Shown piece by piece: positions 52,431 through 61,742 of a stretch of DNA of 64,000 nt. Position 1 is the stretch's first letter. Each line of letters opens with the position of its first letter. The notes under the pieces are model-generated. The model saw only the letters and a list, made by a program, of their open reading frames with translations. It made no database searches and was not told the origin of the DNA. The translations under genes and the position numbers were made by a program. Origin of the DNA: Coprosoma sp963660615 (lineage in GTDB: Bacteria; Bacillota_I; Bacilli_A; RF39; UBA660); NCBI GenBank assembly GCA_963660615.1, contig CAVKYE010000006.1:11443-75442 (forward strand), in the 5' to 3' direction.

Positions 52431-52458
52431 TTGACATTGTTTTCAAAAATGATATTAT
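52431..52458 (+). promoter_or_regulatory. Promoter of the recombinase attenuator unit
   Basis: TTGACA at 52431, 16 bases and TATTAT at 52453, upstream of the leader peptide. Confidence 0.6.
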
Positions 52459-52502
52459 AAATAACCAATGAAAGAGTATTCTCTAGAAAGAGAGGTACAT
52501 CT

Positions 52503-52562
52503 ATGATAAAATATATATGTAAACAAAATTTTATAATAATTAACGTTTTGAGGAGTCAGTAG
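52503..52562 (+). CDS. Candidate leader peptide (19 aa) upstream of the recombinase
   Basis: A 19-codon ORF (start MIKYICKQNF, end NVLRSQ) behind AGAGAGG. Its last codons and stop lie in the 5' arm of the strong terminator at 52550-52601, so a translating ribosome would open that hairpin. This is the geometry of translational attenuation. Confidence 0.55.
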   Translation: MIKYICKQNFIIINVLRSQ

Positions 52563-52601
52563 TATTTAGACTTTACTAATACTACTTTCTCCTCTTTTTT
52601 T
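52550..52601 (+). terminator. Attenuator terminator before the serine recombinase
   Basis: GAGGAG and AGTAGTATT pair with AATACTACT and CTCCTC (15 pairs and one 2x2 internal loop), followed by seven Ts. It stands between the promoter and the recombinase start at 52619. Confidence 0.85.
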
Positions 52602-52618
52602 GTAAAGGAGTTGAATTT

Positions 52619-54541
52619 ATGGGAATATTAAATAACGACATTAAGGTTCGTGCTGGTCTTTATATGAGGGTATCAACTGAAGACCAAGCTCGTGAAGGAT
52701 TTAGTTTACCAGAACAAAAAGAACGATTAGAAGCTTACTGCAAGTTAAATAATTTTGAAATAGTAGATTATTACGAAGATGCTGGTATTAGTGCTAAAAA
52801 AGGAAACTATAGACCTGAATGGGAAAGATTAAAAGAAGATATTAAAAGCAAAAAAATTAATACAATGATTGCTTTAAAACAAGATAGAATCACTAGAAGT
52901 ATTTATGATTGGGAAAATATATTAAGTTTTTTGGAAGAAAATGAAGCTTATTTAGATTTTGTATATGATGATATTAATACCACTACTTCAAATGGTAGAA
53001 TGATTTCACGTATTATGATGAGTGTGTCTCAAAATGAAATAGAAAGAACTTCTGAAAGAACTAAAGTTGGACTTGCTGGTGCAATAAAACAAGGACACAT
53101 TCCACATCAAGCACCAATTGGTTATAAACATGTAGATAAAATGCTTGTTCCTGATGAATCAACTAAAGATATTGTTATTAGAATTTTTAATTTGTATCAT
53201 AGTGGACTATCATATCAAAAAATTGCTAATTTATTTAAAGAAGAAAAAGTTCTAGGTAAAGAAAATTGGAGAGATAATACAATTTTGCATATTATTGAAA
53301 ATGAAATATATAAAGGAGATTTCATTCATGGTAAAAGGACTAAAAATCCTACGTATTATGAAAATGTTGTTGAACCAATTATTAGTAAAGAATTATGGGA
53401 AGAATGCCAACATCAAAAAAGAAATAACTCAAGAGCATATTCTAGAACTTTGACTTATATATTTTTACAAAAATGTCTATGCCCTAAATGTGGAAAAATT
53501 TTAGGTGGAAAGGCATGCAAGAAAAAAGGAAATGAATATTTCTATTATTATTGTAGGGATTGTAAACTAAATATAAAAGAATCGGAAATTGAAAGAGGTT
53601 TTAAAGAAGTTGTTGATCAACTAACCGAATATGATTCAATTGTTAATCAGTTCTTTGTTCCAATGGTAATTAAAAATTTTGATGAACCAAGAGACAAGAT
53701 ATATAAGGAAATTAATACACAAAAGCAAAGATTAGAAAGAGCTAAACTTGCTTATGTAGATGGTGCATTTACTCTTGATGATTATAAAGCAAAGGCAAAA
53801 ATAATTGAAGATACTATTAAATCACTGGAAGAAAAAATAAATACTGCTGACAAATTTGAAGTATTTAATTATTCAGCAAAAGATATACTGATATCTCGTG
53901 ATGTCGCATTTATAAATAGTAAGCTTCACCCAGAAGAATATCAAGAAAGAATTAAAACTTGGAATAAAAGAACTCGTGAAGAAAAAGCAACTTTAGTTAT
54001 GAATTATGTAGATACTATTGAACTTGAATTAGTCGGAAAAGAATGCTTTGTTAAAAATATCAACTTTAGAGAATCAATTGCAAAACCATGTAACGAACTA
54101 TATGATAAAGGTTATATTGATAGACCAACTCCCGCTGTATTTGGAAACGTTGTTGGAGAATTAAGGTTTAGTAATTACTTACCTGAAGAAGAAGTTGGAG
54201 AAATTGTTATGAGGCTTAAAAATTTCTACAACGTATCTTATACTGAAGCAACATACTATGTTAAAAATCAAGTTTTCTTTTTTAACTTTATAAAAGATAA
54301 TTCTGCTATTGTAAGAGTATTCCCATTAGAAGATTATTATAAAAAGGATCCAGAAGCAAAAATGGAAGAATATAGATTCGGAATTATATATATCAAGGAA
54401 GATAACATTGTTGTAACTAAAGATAAAGATGAGTTAGATAAATTATTTAACTACATTCCTACCGAAGCATCTTTTACACCTTTAAGAGATTTAAAAGATG
54501 TTCCTAGTAAACCGATTAAAATTGAATTAATAAAAAAATAA
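52619..54541 (+). CDS. Large serine recombinase (TnpX/integrase type)
   Basis: A 640-residue recombinase, presumably the integrase/excisionase of the island. The resolvase domain begins GLYMRVSTEDQAREGFSLPEQ with catalytic Ser19; Arg residues follow in ALKQDRITRS and NEIERTSERT. A recombinase domain (AITHQAPIGYKHV-type IPHQAPIGYKHVDK) and a zinc ribbon (CLCPKCGK to CRDC, about 286-318) come next, then a coiled coil (QKQRLERAKLAYVDG). The long C-terminus of about 220 residues is unassigned. Similar proteins move Tn4451-like elements. Confidence 0.92.
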   Translation: MGILNNDIKVRAGLYMRVSTEDQAREGFSLPEQKERLEAYCKLNNFEIVDYYEDAGISAKKGNYRPEWERLKEDIKSKKINTMIALKQDRITRSIYDWENILSFLEENEAYLDFVYDDINTTTSNGRMISRIMMSVSQNEIERTSERTKVGLAGAIKQGHIPHQAPIGYKHVDKMLVPDESTKDIVIRIFNLYHSGLSYQKIANLFKEEKVLGKENWRDNTILHIIENEIYKGDFIHGKRTKNPTYYENVVEPIISKELWEECQHQKRNNSRAYSRTLTYIFLQKCLCPKCGKILGGKACKKKGNEYFYYYCRDCKLNIKESEIERGFKEVVDQLTEYDSIVNQFFVPMVIKNFDEPRDKIYKEINTQKQRLERAKLAYVDGAFTLDDYKAKAKIIEDTIKSLEEKINTADKFEVFNYSAKDILISRDVAFINSKLHPEEYQERIKTWNKRTREEKATLVMNYVDTIELELVGKECFVKNINFRESIAKPCNELYDKGYIDRPTPAVFGNVVGELRFSNYLPEEEVGEIVMRLKNFYNVSYTEATYYVKNQVFFFNFIKDNSAIVRVFPLEDYYKKDPEAKMEEYRFGIIYIKEDNIVVTKDKDELDKLFNYIPTEASFTPLRDLKDVPSKPIKIELIKK

Positions 54542-54664
54542 AATACGTGGCACGTTTTGTTGAACTTGTTCAATGAAAGTGGCGATAGTATTTTATATCA
54601 ATTCTTTATGTAGTTTTATTTCATTACAAAGTTTTGAAATATTACGAAATAAAGCAAACGGATT

Positions 54665-54716
54665 CTAAGGTGTTAAACCTTAGCCCACTGGTATCTTGTT
54701 AGTATGACAAGATACC
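54665..54716 (+). other. Candidate oriT (two hairpins) upstream of the relaxase
   Basis: CTAAGG/CCTTAG (54665-54683) and a 10-bp stem GGTATCTTGT/ACAAGATACC with loop TAGTATG (54690-54716), followed by TAGGGGG. No T run follows either stem, so they are not terminators. Position just before a MobV gene fits an origin of transfer. Confidence 0.5.
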
Positions 54717-54772
54717 TAGGGGGTTATATATTATGTCAAAACAAAATATACCTAAAAAAGGATGGTGATAAA

Positions 54773-56128
54773 ATGGAAGAACTTTCTTACTCTTTCCATA
54801 TTGGAAGTGATAAAAACAAGAAAAATAGTGTAAGGTTAACATCAAAAAATAATGTTAGTGGAACTAATTCTATGAGTAATAATGCTATTCAGAATGCTAA
54901 ACAATTATCAACAGCTGATAAACATAATTATAGAAAATATGATAATAGACAAGATGAAATTGTAGTTATTAAAGGAACTACTTCACTATATAACGATGTA
55001 CAGCACTTTTATAAAAATGAATTTGAAGAAGCAAGATTAGAATATAACAATAAGCAAACAAGAGATGACAGAAAAATAGATGATTATTTCAAAAAAATTA
55101 GTAATAATTCAAAAAGTGATTTAGCAGTACAAATAATAATTGAACTTGGAAATAAAAAATTCTGGGATACTAAATCAATGACATATAAGCATAAAATGAC
55201 CAATGTTTTTATAAAACAAGTTGATGATTTAGAACTATTACTTCCAAATTTTAAAATCTGTAGTGCTATTATTCATTATGATGAAACTTCTCCACACCTT
55301 CATATAGTTGGTGTACCTATAAAATATAATTGTAAAACTGGTATGTCTATTCAAGTTGGTAAAACTGACGTTTTTACGAGAAATTCACTAAAAGAGCTGC
55401 AAGATAAAATGAGAATTTTATGTATTGAAGAATATAATAAAGAGTACGATTTAGATGCTACTCTAAAGAAAAAATTAAAAGGTAGAAATAAAGATATTCA
55501 TGTATCTGATATGATTAATTATCAAGACACTAAAGATTTGATTGAAAAAAATCAAAAGAATCTTGAAATCATTAATAACAATTCTATTGAACTTGATAAA
55601 GACACAATCAATATAAAAGATAAAATATTAAATCTAAAAAAAGCTTCTTTAAAAAAAGATACTTACCTCCTATCAAACGAAGATAAAAAAATATTAGAAA
55701 ATTATATTGATAAAATTGATAAAACTAATAACGAATATAAAAAAATAAATGGTCTTTCTTCTTCACTTAATAGTTTAAATCAAACCATAAAAGAAGATAA
55801 AAAAGCAATTAAGGTACTTACCGAAAATAATAAAGCACTAGAATTACGGGTTAAGAATCTCACTTTTAAAACAGAAAATCAGGAAGAATTAATTAGTAAT
55901 TTAAAGCAAGATAATTTTAATCTTAAATACAGATTACAACAATTAGAAGAATTCTTTAAGAAGTTAGTAAATTTATTTAAGAGAATGATTAAAAAAGATA
56001 GCAAAAAAGAATCTTATTTAGACGTATTAGAAGATATGCACAACAATAGAATTATCAGTGATAATACCATAGACGACATTTTAAACAATAAAAATAATAT
56101 AAAAGAAAAAGACGATTTCGAATTATGA
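54773..56128 (+). CDS. MobV family relaxase (Mob/Pre type)
   Basis: A 451-residue mobilization relaxase that nicks oriT. The N-terminal domain has the MobV motif HYDETSPHLHIVG (His168-His177), whose His/Asp/Glu residues bind metal and act in catalysis. The C-terminal half (270-420) is a long coiled coil. Start ATG 54773 behind AAGGATGGTGATAA. It makes the island mobilizable by a helper element; no type IV secretion genes are present. Confidence 0.9.
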   Translation: MEELSYSFHIGSDKNKKNSVRLTSKNNVSGTNSMSNNAIQNAKQLSTADKHNYRKYDNRQDEIVVIKGTTSLYNDVQHFYKNEFEEARLEYNNKQTRDDRKIDDYFKKISNNSKSDLAVQIIIELGNKKFWDTKSMTYKHKMTNVFIKQVDDLELLLPNFKICSAIIHYDETSPHLHIVGVPIKYNCKTGMSIQVGKTDVFTRNSLKELQDKMRILCIEEYNKEYDLDATLKKKLKGRNKDIHVSDMINYQDTKDLIEKNQKNLEIINNNSIELDKDTINIKDKILNLKKASLKKDTYLLSNEDKKILENYIDKIDKTNNEYKKINGLSSSLNSLNQTIKEDKKAIKVLTENNKALELRVKNLTFKTENQEELISNLKQDNFNLKYRLQQLEEFFKKLVNLFKRMIKKDSKKESYLDVLEDMHNNRIISDNTIDDILNNKNNIKEKDDFEL

Positions 56129-56155
56129 TAATCATCTTTTTTTAAACTATACCAA

Positions 56156-57538
56156 TTATATGTATTCATTAAATATCTTTCTTATATAATTGTTATTAAT
56201 CCAGAAACAATGCTTAGTATACTCAGTTGCACCTGTTAATCTATCAGCAACAGGTAATTTACAGACATCACTAGCATTTCTACCATGTGGTCTAACATGG
56301 CAAACATTATTTTCACTCATCCCAACAAAATTAGTTTTTCTAATTCCATTTTCAATTGATTTTACTATATTACCAGTTTTAATAGTATTATATGTTTTTT
56401 TCCACATTTCCATCACTGACGTTTCAATATCAATTTCTGGCATATTCCATAATTTTATACCTTTAAATATATACTCACCGTCTTCCATTTTAAATATGAA
56501 AAACATATATTTAGTAGTTTCAAGTTCTTCTCTCAAATCACTATTTTCCCAATCTTGATTAACTATTTCAGTATACTTAAAGTATGGAAAAGAAATTGAT
56601 TCTTTTATTCTACCATTTTCTTCAATTCTAATAGTTTTAGGAATAATTTTTGCCTTTTGAAATTCTTCTGTCTCAGATAATTTACTTTTTACATTAAACA
56701 TTCTACTTATCAACATGCTATTAACATTTTTAGCTTTTGTATCAATATTAAACTCCTTCATTAGTTCATTTTGGGATTTTCCTTTATATTTAGTAATAAT
56801 ATTAAGTACAAATTCATTAAATGTATCGTTTGTTCCTTTTAATATTTTTTCAACATTAGAATAATCTCCAATATATTTTCTAACAAGTTGAGTCATATAT
56901 GAATTTTTAAAGCAAAATGCCCTTTGCATTGCTGGAATATCACTAAACGGTTGTTCTCTTGTAGATAATGCATTAGCACCCTTAGAACATGCACCCAAAT
57001 ACATTGTATCTGCTTCAGAAATTTCATGTGCCTTTCCTTCACGAATTTTATTGATAATAAAGTTCCAGTCTTCTTCAATCTGTTTTAAATCTTCATTTTT
57101 TTCTAACTCTAATAATTTTTCATGAGTTATAATTAAATCTTTTTTATCTTTATTAGCTTCCCATAAATACCATAATAATTGAATTTTATTATTTTTATAC
57201 CAAAAATGACTACTTCTAAATGTATTTTTATATTCTGTCATATAGTCAATAATATTTAGGACTAATCTTTCTTTAGCAGATAATTTACCTCCTTTAATCT
57301 TTTTATAAGGAGTTACTTTCAATTCTATACCTGCTGGCATAAAATCAGGTTCAGAATCACTATTGTTATCCATACCAAATAAATATTTTTCAATTAATTG
57401 ACCTAAGCCACCTTTATTTGCTTCCTTATCTTCTATAGTTATAACTTCAGTATTTAAAATGTCATTTACAGATTTTCCTATTGCAGATTTAGAAATAAGT
57501 TCTATCTCTTGTCTATTATACAATCTTCCTTTTTTCAT
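56156..57538 (-). CDS. Type II restriction endonuclease, Sau3AI/MutH family (GATC)
   Basis: A 460-residue nuclease of the Sau3AI type: a catalytic MutH-like N-terminal domain and a related C-terminal domain. Catalytic residues are visible as D65 in EPDFMP and E72-x-K74 in GIELKVTPYK, after GGLGQLIEKYLFG. The family cuts GATC. Start ATG 57538 with AAAGGAG upstream. It is divergent from the methyltransferase, with 170 bases between; no GATC occurs in its coding region. GATC specificity is inferred from the family and context. Confidence 0.88.
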   Translation of the reverse strand: MKKGRLYNRQEIELISKSAIGKSVNDILNTEVITIEDKEANKGGLGQLIEKYLFGMDNNSDSEPDFMPAGIELKVTPYKKIKGGKLSAKERLVLNIIDYMTEYKNTFRSSHFWYKNNKIQLLWYLWEANKDKKDLIITHEKLLELEKNEDLKQIEEDWNFIINKIREGKAHEISEADTMYLGACSKGANALSTREQPFSDIPAMQRAFCFKNSYMTQLVRKYIGDYSNVEKILKGTNDTFNEFVLNIITKYKGKSQNELMKEFNIDTKAKNVNSMLISRMFNVKSKLSETEEFQKAKIIPKTIRIEENGRIKESISFPYFKYTEIVNQDWENSDLREELETTKYMFFIFKMEDGEYIFKGIKLWNMPEIDIETSVMEMWKKTYNTIKTGNIVKSIENGIRKTNFVGMSENNVCHVRPHGRNASDVCKLPVADRLTGATEYTKHCFWINNNYIRKIFNEYI

Positions 57539-57599
57539 AAAATTCTCCTTTCGATCTTGTTTTAATTAAAAAAATAAGATAAAATGTTATATAGAAATG

Positions 57600-57628
57600 T
57601 TGATCTTTACGAGAAAATTTAGTATAAT
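57600..57628 (+). promoter_or_regulatory. Methyltransferase promoter P1 with GATC in the -35 box
   Basis: TTGATC (57600-57605), a 17-base spacer and TATAAT (57623-57628). GATC, the presumed target of the R-M pair, is the last four bases of the -35. Confidence 0.8.
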
Positions 57629-57642
57629 ATTTTCTTGTAAGG

Positions 57643-57671
57643 TTGATCTTTTCAATTAACTATATTATAAT
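57643..57671 (+). promoter_or_regulatory. Methyltransferase promoter P2 with GATC in the -35 box
   Basis: TTGATC (57643-57648), a 17-base spacer and TATAAT (57666-57671): the same geometry as P1, 43 bases downstream and 38 bases before the start codon. A third GATC lies at 57553, in the restriction gene's leader. Confidence 0.8.
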
Positions 57672-57708
57672 ATAATTATTGATATTAAACAACATGAGGA
57701 GGTATAAA

Positions 57709-58947
57709 ATGAAAAAGACATGCGTTGAGTTATTCGCTGGAGTTGGCGGATTTAGATGTGGATTAAATAAAGTTTCATTCGAAAATGATAGAGTTATAGA
57801 AAATGGTAATTGGAAATTTTTATGGGCAAATCAATGGGAACCATCTACTAAAACACAAGATGCATATAACTGTTATGGAACTAGATTTGGTTTTGATGAT
57901 GTGAGTAATGTTGATATATTCGAAGTAGATAAACACGATATTCCTGACCATACTTTACTTGTTGGAGGATTTCCATGTCAAGATTATTCTGTTGCTCAAA
58001 CTTTATCCAATAGTAAAGGAATTGAGGGAAAAAAAGGTGTTTTATGGTGGGCAATTGAAGAAACATTAGCAATTAAAAAACCACCCTTTGTATTATTAGA
58101 AAATGTTGATAGATTACTATTATCACCTGCAAAGCAAAGAGGAAGAGACTTTGGAATGATTTTAAGAAGTTTTTATGAAAATGGATACGATGTTGAATGG
58201 CGTGTTATTAACGCTGGTGAATATGGACTCCCTCAAAAAAGAAGAAGAACCTACATTTTTGCTTATCATAAAACTACTAATTATTATAAAGAAATGCAAA
58301 AATTTAGAGACAGAGATATTATTTTTGAAAAAGGAATTTTTGTAAAACAATTTCCAATTAAAGATTCTTATTTAGCTATATCAGAATCATGTGTTTCTGG
58401 TTATAAAGATTTAATTGATGTAAGTAACAATTTCAAATGTGAATTTTATAATGCTGGTGTTATGATAAATGGTGGTATATATACAGTTAAAACAAAGTCT
58501 GATTATAACTTAATTTATCCACTTAGAAAAATTAGAGAAGAAAATGATATTGATAGCAAATATTTTTTATCAGAACAACAAATAGAAAAATTTGCTTATT
58601 TAAAAGGAAGTAAAAGAATTCCAAGAACTAAACCAGATGGTACACCTTATTACTATTCAGAAGGTGCAATGCCATTCCCTGATAATTTAGATGCCCCTGC
58701 AAGAACAATGCTTACTAGCGAAGGTGGTGTTAGTAGAACAACTCATGTCATCGAAGATTTTAAAACAAAAAAGCCAAGATTATTAACTCCTATTGAATGT
58801 GAAAGAATAAATGGCTTCCCAGATAACTGGACTAATACAGGTATGACGGAGAAAAAAAGAAACTTTATGATGGGAAATGCACTTGTTGTTGGTGTTATTG
58901 AAAAAATTGGCGAGGAAATAGAAAAAATCATTGAGAATGAAGACTAA
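57709..58947 (+). CDS. DNA (cytosine-5)-methyltransferase, M.Sau3AI-like
   Basis: A 412-residue C5-methyltransferase protecting host sites. Motif I CVELFAGVGGFRCGL; motif IV GGFPCQDYSVA with catalytic Cys90; motif VI LLENVDRLL; motif VIII QKRRRTYIFA; motifs IX/X near ERINGFPDNW and GNALVVGVIEKIG. Start ATG 57709 behind GAGGAGG. Divergent from the Sau3AI-like nuclease, so expected to methylate C in GATC. No GATC occurs within it. Confidence 0.92.
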   Translation: MKKTCVELFAGVGGFRCGLNKVSFENDRVIENGNWKFLWANQWEPSTKTQDAYNCYGTRFGFDDVSNVDIFEVDKHDIPDHTLLVGGFPCQDYSVAQTLSNSKGIEGKKGVLWWAIEETLAIKKPPFVLLENVDRLLLSPAKQRGRDFGMILRSFYENGYDVEWRVINAGEYGLPQKRRRTYIFAYHKTTNYYKEMQKFRDRDIIFEKGIFVKQFPIKDSYLAISESCVSGYKDLIDVSNNFKCEFYNAGVMINGGIYTVKTKSDYNLIYPLRKIREENDIDSKYFLSEQQIEKFAYLKGSKRIPRTKPDGTPYYYSEGAMPFPDNLDAPARTMLTSEGGVSRTTHVIEDFKTKKPRLLTPIECERINGFPDNWTNTGMTEKKRNFMMGNALVVGVIEKIGEEIEKIIENED

Positions 58948-58981
58948 TTCTTAAAAATATGCTACAATTATAATAGATTTC

Positions 58982-59009
58982 GTATCATTCAATAGAATGA
59001 TACTTTTTT
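58982..59009 (+). terminator. Terminator after the methyltransferase
   Basis: GTATCATTC, AATA and GAATGATAC with a T run, before the KAP gene's ribosome site. Confidence 0.9.
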
Positions 59010-59024
59010 GTTAGGAGGAATATT

Positions 59025-61631
59025 ATGGCATTAATTAGATACTTTAAAAGCATATACAAACAATATGGGTTAATAAGTTTTTTATTAACGACAATAGCAC
59101 TACTTTCTATAACAATTATAATTGATTATTTTAACTTATTTGCATTCATATATAATAAAGTAAAATTACCTATTATCATTTGCGTTTCTGTCTTTATATT
59201 GATAAAGACATTATCTCTTAAACTGCATAGTCTTTTATTCTTAAAATCTGTTAATTATATAGATTTTTATAGTATGATTGTTTTGACTACTATTGGTCTT
59301 TATAAAATCATGTTACATCTGTTTAAAAATATTCTTGTATTATATCCATACAAGGAGATATGTTCAAATATATTTTTAATTATAATTGGAATATTATTAG
59401 TTTTTAGATATTTGTATATTACTATATTAAATATAAAAAACAATAATAAAAACAATCCAAATGTTTTTGACTTAAAACAATTATATGACAACACAATTCC
59501 TGAAGAAACTGAATTTATTCTTATAGGAGATGAAGCAGTAAATTATGATTTGTTAGAACGAAATAAAGTTATCAATCAAGTAACAAGTACTATTATTAAT
59601 TGCAATAATAATTCAAAATTTGTAATGTCTCTAAAGGGAGATTGGGGTTCTGGTAAAACAACAATTTTAAATAATGTCAAAGATAAATTAAAAAAAGAAA
59701 ATTTAGTATTTATAGATGACTTTGAGCCATGGGTATATGGTGATAATAAAGCCTTATTAGTTGCTTTTTTCGATACTATAATGAAAAATACAAATTGTGG
59801 ATTCAGAATAAATGAAATAAATAAATTTACGAAAACATATCTAAAAACAATTACTACAAACATTGGATATTCAATTGATTACTTGCATGAAAATACAACG
59901 AATATTGATAGAATTAAAGAAATTATTAATAACTATTTAGAATCTAATAATAAAAAAATAGTTTTAGTCTTAGATAATCTTGAAAGATGTTCAAGTGAGC
60001 AAATTCTATTTATTTTAAAAACAATTCATAATTTATTTGATTTTAAAAGAATCATATACATTTTATCTTATGATGAATCAGCTATGAAAAAGCATTTTGA
60101 ATCTAAATTAGATATTGATTATTCATATTTAGAAAAAATAGTGCAATTAGAGTTTTCTGTTCCAAAATTAGATAGAAACGTATTACAAAATGTAATAAAA
60201 ATATGTTTAAGTAATTATTTAAGCCACTCAAAACTAATTGTTAAAGACGATGAGCAAGAAGAATTAATTAAAATCATTATAGAAAACATTAAAGATTTAC
60301 GTGACTTTAAAAGAATAATAAATTCAACATTTAACGCAAGCTTTAACAATATGAAAGATCTTAATAGTCTTGATATGTTGCTTATTGAAACTATTGCGAT
60401 GAAAAATCCAGAATTATGGAATGAAATTAATAATAATAGCACTTATTATATTTCAGAGGATCGCTATGTATATGGTGATGAATACATTTATAGTACTGAA
60501 AAGTATAATATTGATACAACAAAATATTTTGATGATTTATTTGGAAAAAATAAATATGAAATTAATAAATATAAAAAAATATTATGTTATTTATTTCCTA
60601 ATATTAAAAAATACTTTGATGAAAATAGATATAGCAAAAAAGAAAAAATTGAATTTATTCCAGAATATCAAACATATATTAATAAGAAAGAATATAGAGC
60701 TTCAGTTCTTGACAAAAGAATTTATAACAATAAGTACTTTAACCTATACTTTAATAAAACTGAAAATGAATTTATTAAAATAAATGAAGAAATAAATAAT
60801 TTTATTTCATTTATAAATAATAATAATTTCAAGCCTGAAGAATTATATAAACAATATTTTAAGATGGAAAGAATATATCCTGGATGGGTAGAAAAATACA
60901 CTTTAGAAACATTTCAAATGTATTTAGATAAAATAAATAAAGATAAACTCTTACCATTGTTATTAGTTATGTATTTTTCTTATTATAAAATAGATAATTC
61001 ACCACTATTTTTTCAATTGAGTGCAAATAGTAGAACTCAAATAATTATAGCTGATTTAATTTTAATGTTATCAGATGCTGATTTTGTAAAATTTATTGAC
61101 GAAATAAAAGATGATTATCAAAATTTATATTTTATTAGAGAGATAGCATATTGGTTAAAACCAGAACATAGGAATGATGAATTAGCTAATACTTCAAGAT
61201 ATGAAGCTATTAATAGCCTGTACGAAAATCTGCTAGAAAATATTAAAACTAATAAAATAAATATGTATAGTAATGAATATTATAATAGATACAATATGAT
61301 ATTATTATTTGATGATGAAAAATATATGTCCTTTATAAAGAAAAAAATAAATAAAAATAATTTAATGTTATTTATATTAGATTGCATCAGTGTATCAACT
61401 GGTTCATATGGAATTGGATATAATTTTAATACTCAAAACTTAGATAAATTTTATGGTTGGGAAAAAGCAAAAAAAGATATTAAACAATGTCCGGAAAGTG
61501 ATTTGAAAGATTTTTTAGTAAAAGCTATTGAAACTCCAAATCCATATAATAGCATTGATGAAAAAGATACTTATCATGTAGAAGAATGGATAGATTTAAA
61601 TAATTTAATAATAAAATATTTAAATAGATAG
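59025..61631 (+). CDS. KAP family P-loop NTPase, membrane-bound
   Basis: An 868-residue ATPase. Four hydrophobic segments lie in the first 135 residues (about 18-38, 44-62, 80-105, 112-134). The KAP NTPase domain follows: Walker A GDWGSGKTT (205-213), Walker B VLVLDNLERC with the family-typical Asp, and YILSYDES. The C-terminal 400 residues are helical and unassigned. KAP ATPases recur in phage-defence islands, often as sensors or gates, and here it sits beside an R-M system. Its function is unknown; it may be a stand-alone defence protein. Confidence 0.85.
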   Translation: MALIRYFKSIYKQYGLISFLLTTIALLSITIIIDYFNLFAFIYNKVKLPIIICVSVFILIKTLSLKLHSLLFLKSVNYIDFYSMIVLTTIGLYKIMLHLFKNILVLYPYKEICSNIFLIIIGILLVFRYLYITILNIKNNNKNNPNVFDLKQLYDNTIPEETEFILIGDEAVNYDLLERNKVINQVTSTIINCNNNSKFVMSLKGDWGSGKTTILNNVKDKLKKENLVFIDDFEPWVYGDNKALLVAFFDTIMKNTNCGFRINEINKFTKTYLKTITTNIGYSIDYLHENTTNIDRIKEIINNYLESNNKKIVLVLDNLERCSSEQILFILKTIHNLFDFKRIIYILSYDESAMKKHFESKLDIDYSYLEKIVQLEFSVPKLDRNVLQNVIKICLSNYLSHSKLIVKDDEQEELIKIIIENIKDLRDFKRIINSTFNASFNNMKDLNSLDMLLIETIAMKNPELWNEINNNSTYYISEDRYVYGDEYIYSTEKYNIDTTKYFDDLFGKNKYEINKYKKILCYLFPNIKKYFDENRYSKKEKIEFIPEYQTYINKKEYRASVLDKRIYNNKYFNLYFNKTENEFIKINEEINNFISFINNNNFKPEELYKQYFKMERIYPGWVEKYTLETFQMYLDKINKDKLLPLLLVMYFSYYKIDNSPLFFQLSANSRTQIIIADLILMLSDADFVKFIDEIKDDYQNLYFIREIAYWLKPEHRNDELANTSRYEAINSLYENLLENIKTNKINMYSNEYYNRYNMILLFDDEKYMSFIKKKINKNNLMLFILDCISVSTGSYGIGYNFNTQNLDKFYGWEKAKKDIKQCPESDLKDFLVKAIETPNPYNSIDEKDTYHVEEWIDLNNLIIKYLNR

Positions 61632-61726
61632 TTTAAAAACAGAAAAAAATATAGTATAATCATTTTAGTTGGATGATTTATATATCATCCTCATGTGAGA
61701 AAAAGTTGTGTAATTACTCAACTATG

Positions 61727-61734
61727 GCTCCATT
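61727..61734. other. Candidate right attachment core (GCTCCATT)
   Basis: Repeats the 8 bases at the 3' end of tRNA-Gly (51754-51761). If true, the element is about 10 kb. Confidence 0.3.
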
Positions 61735-61742
61735 ATGAAATT

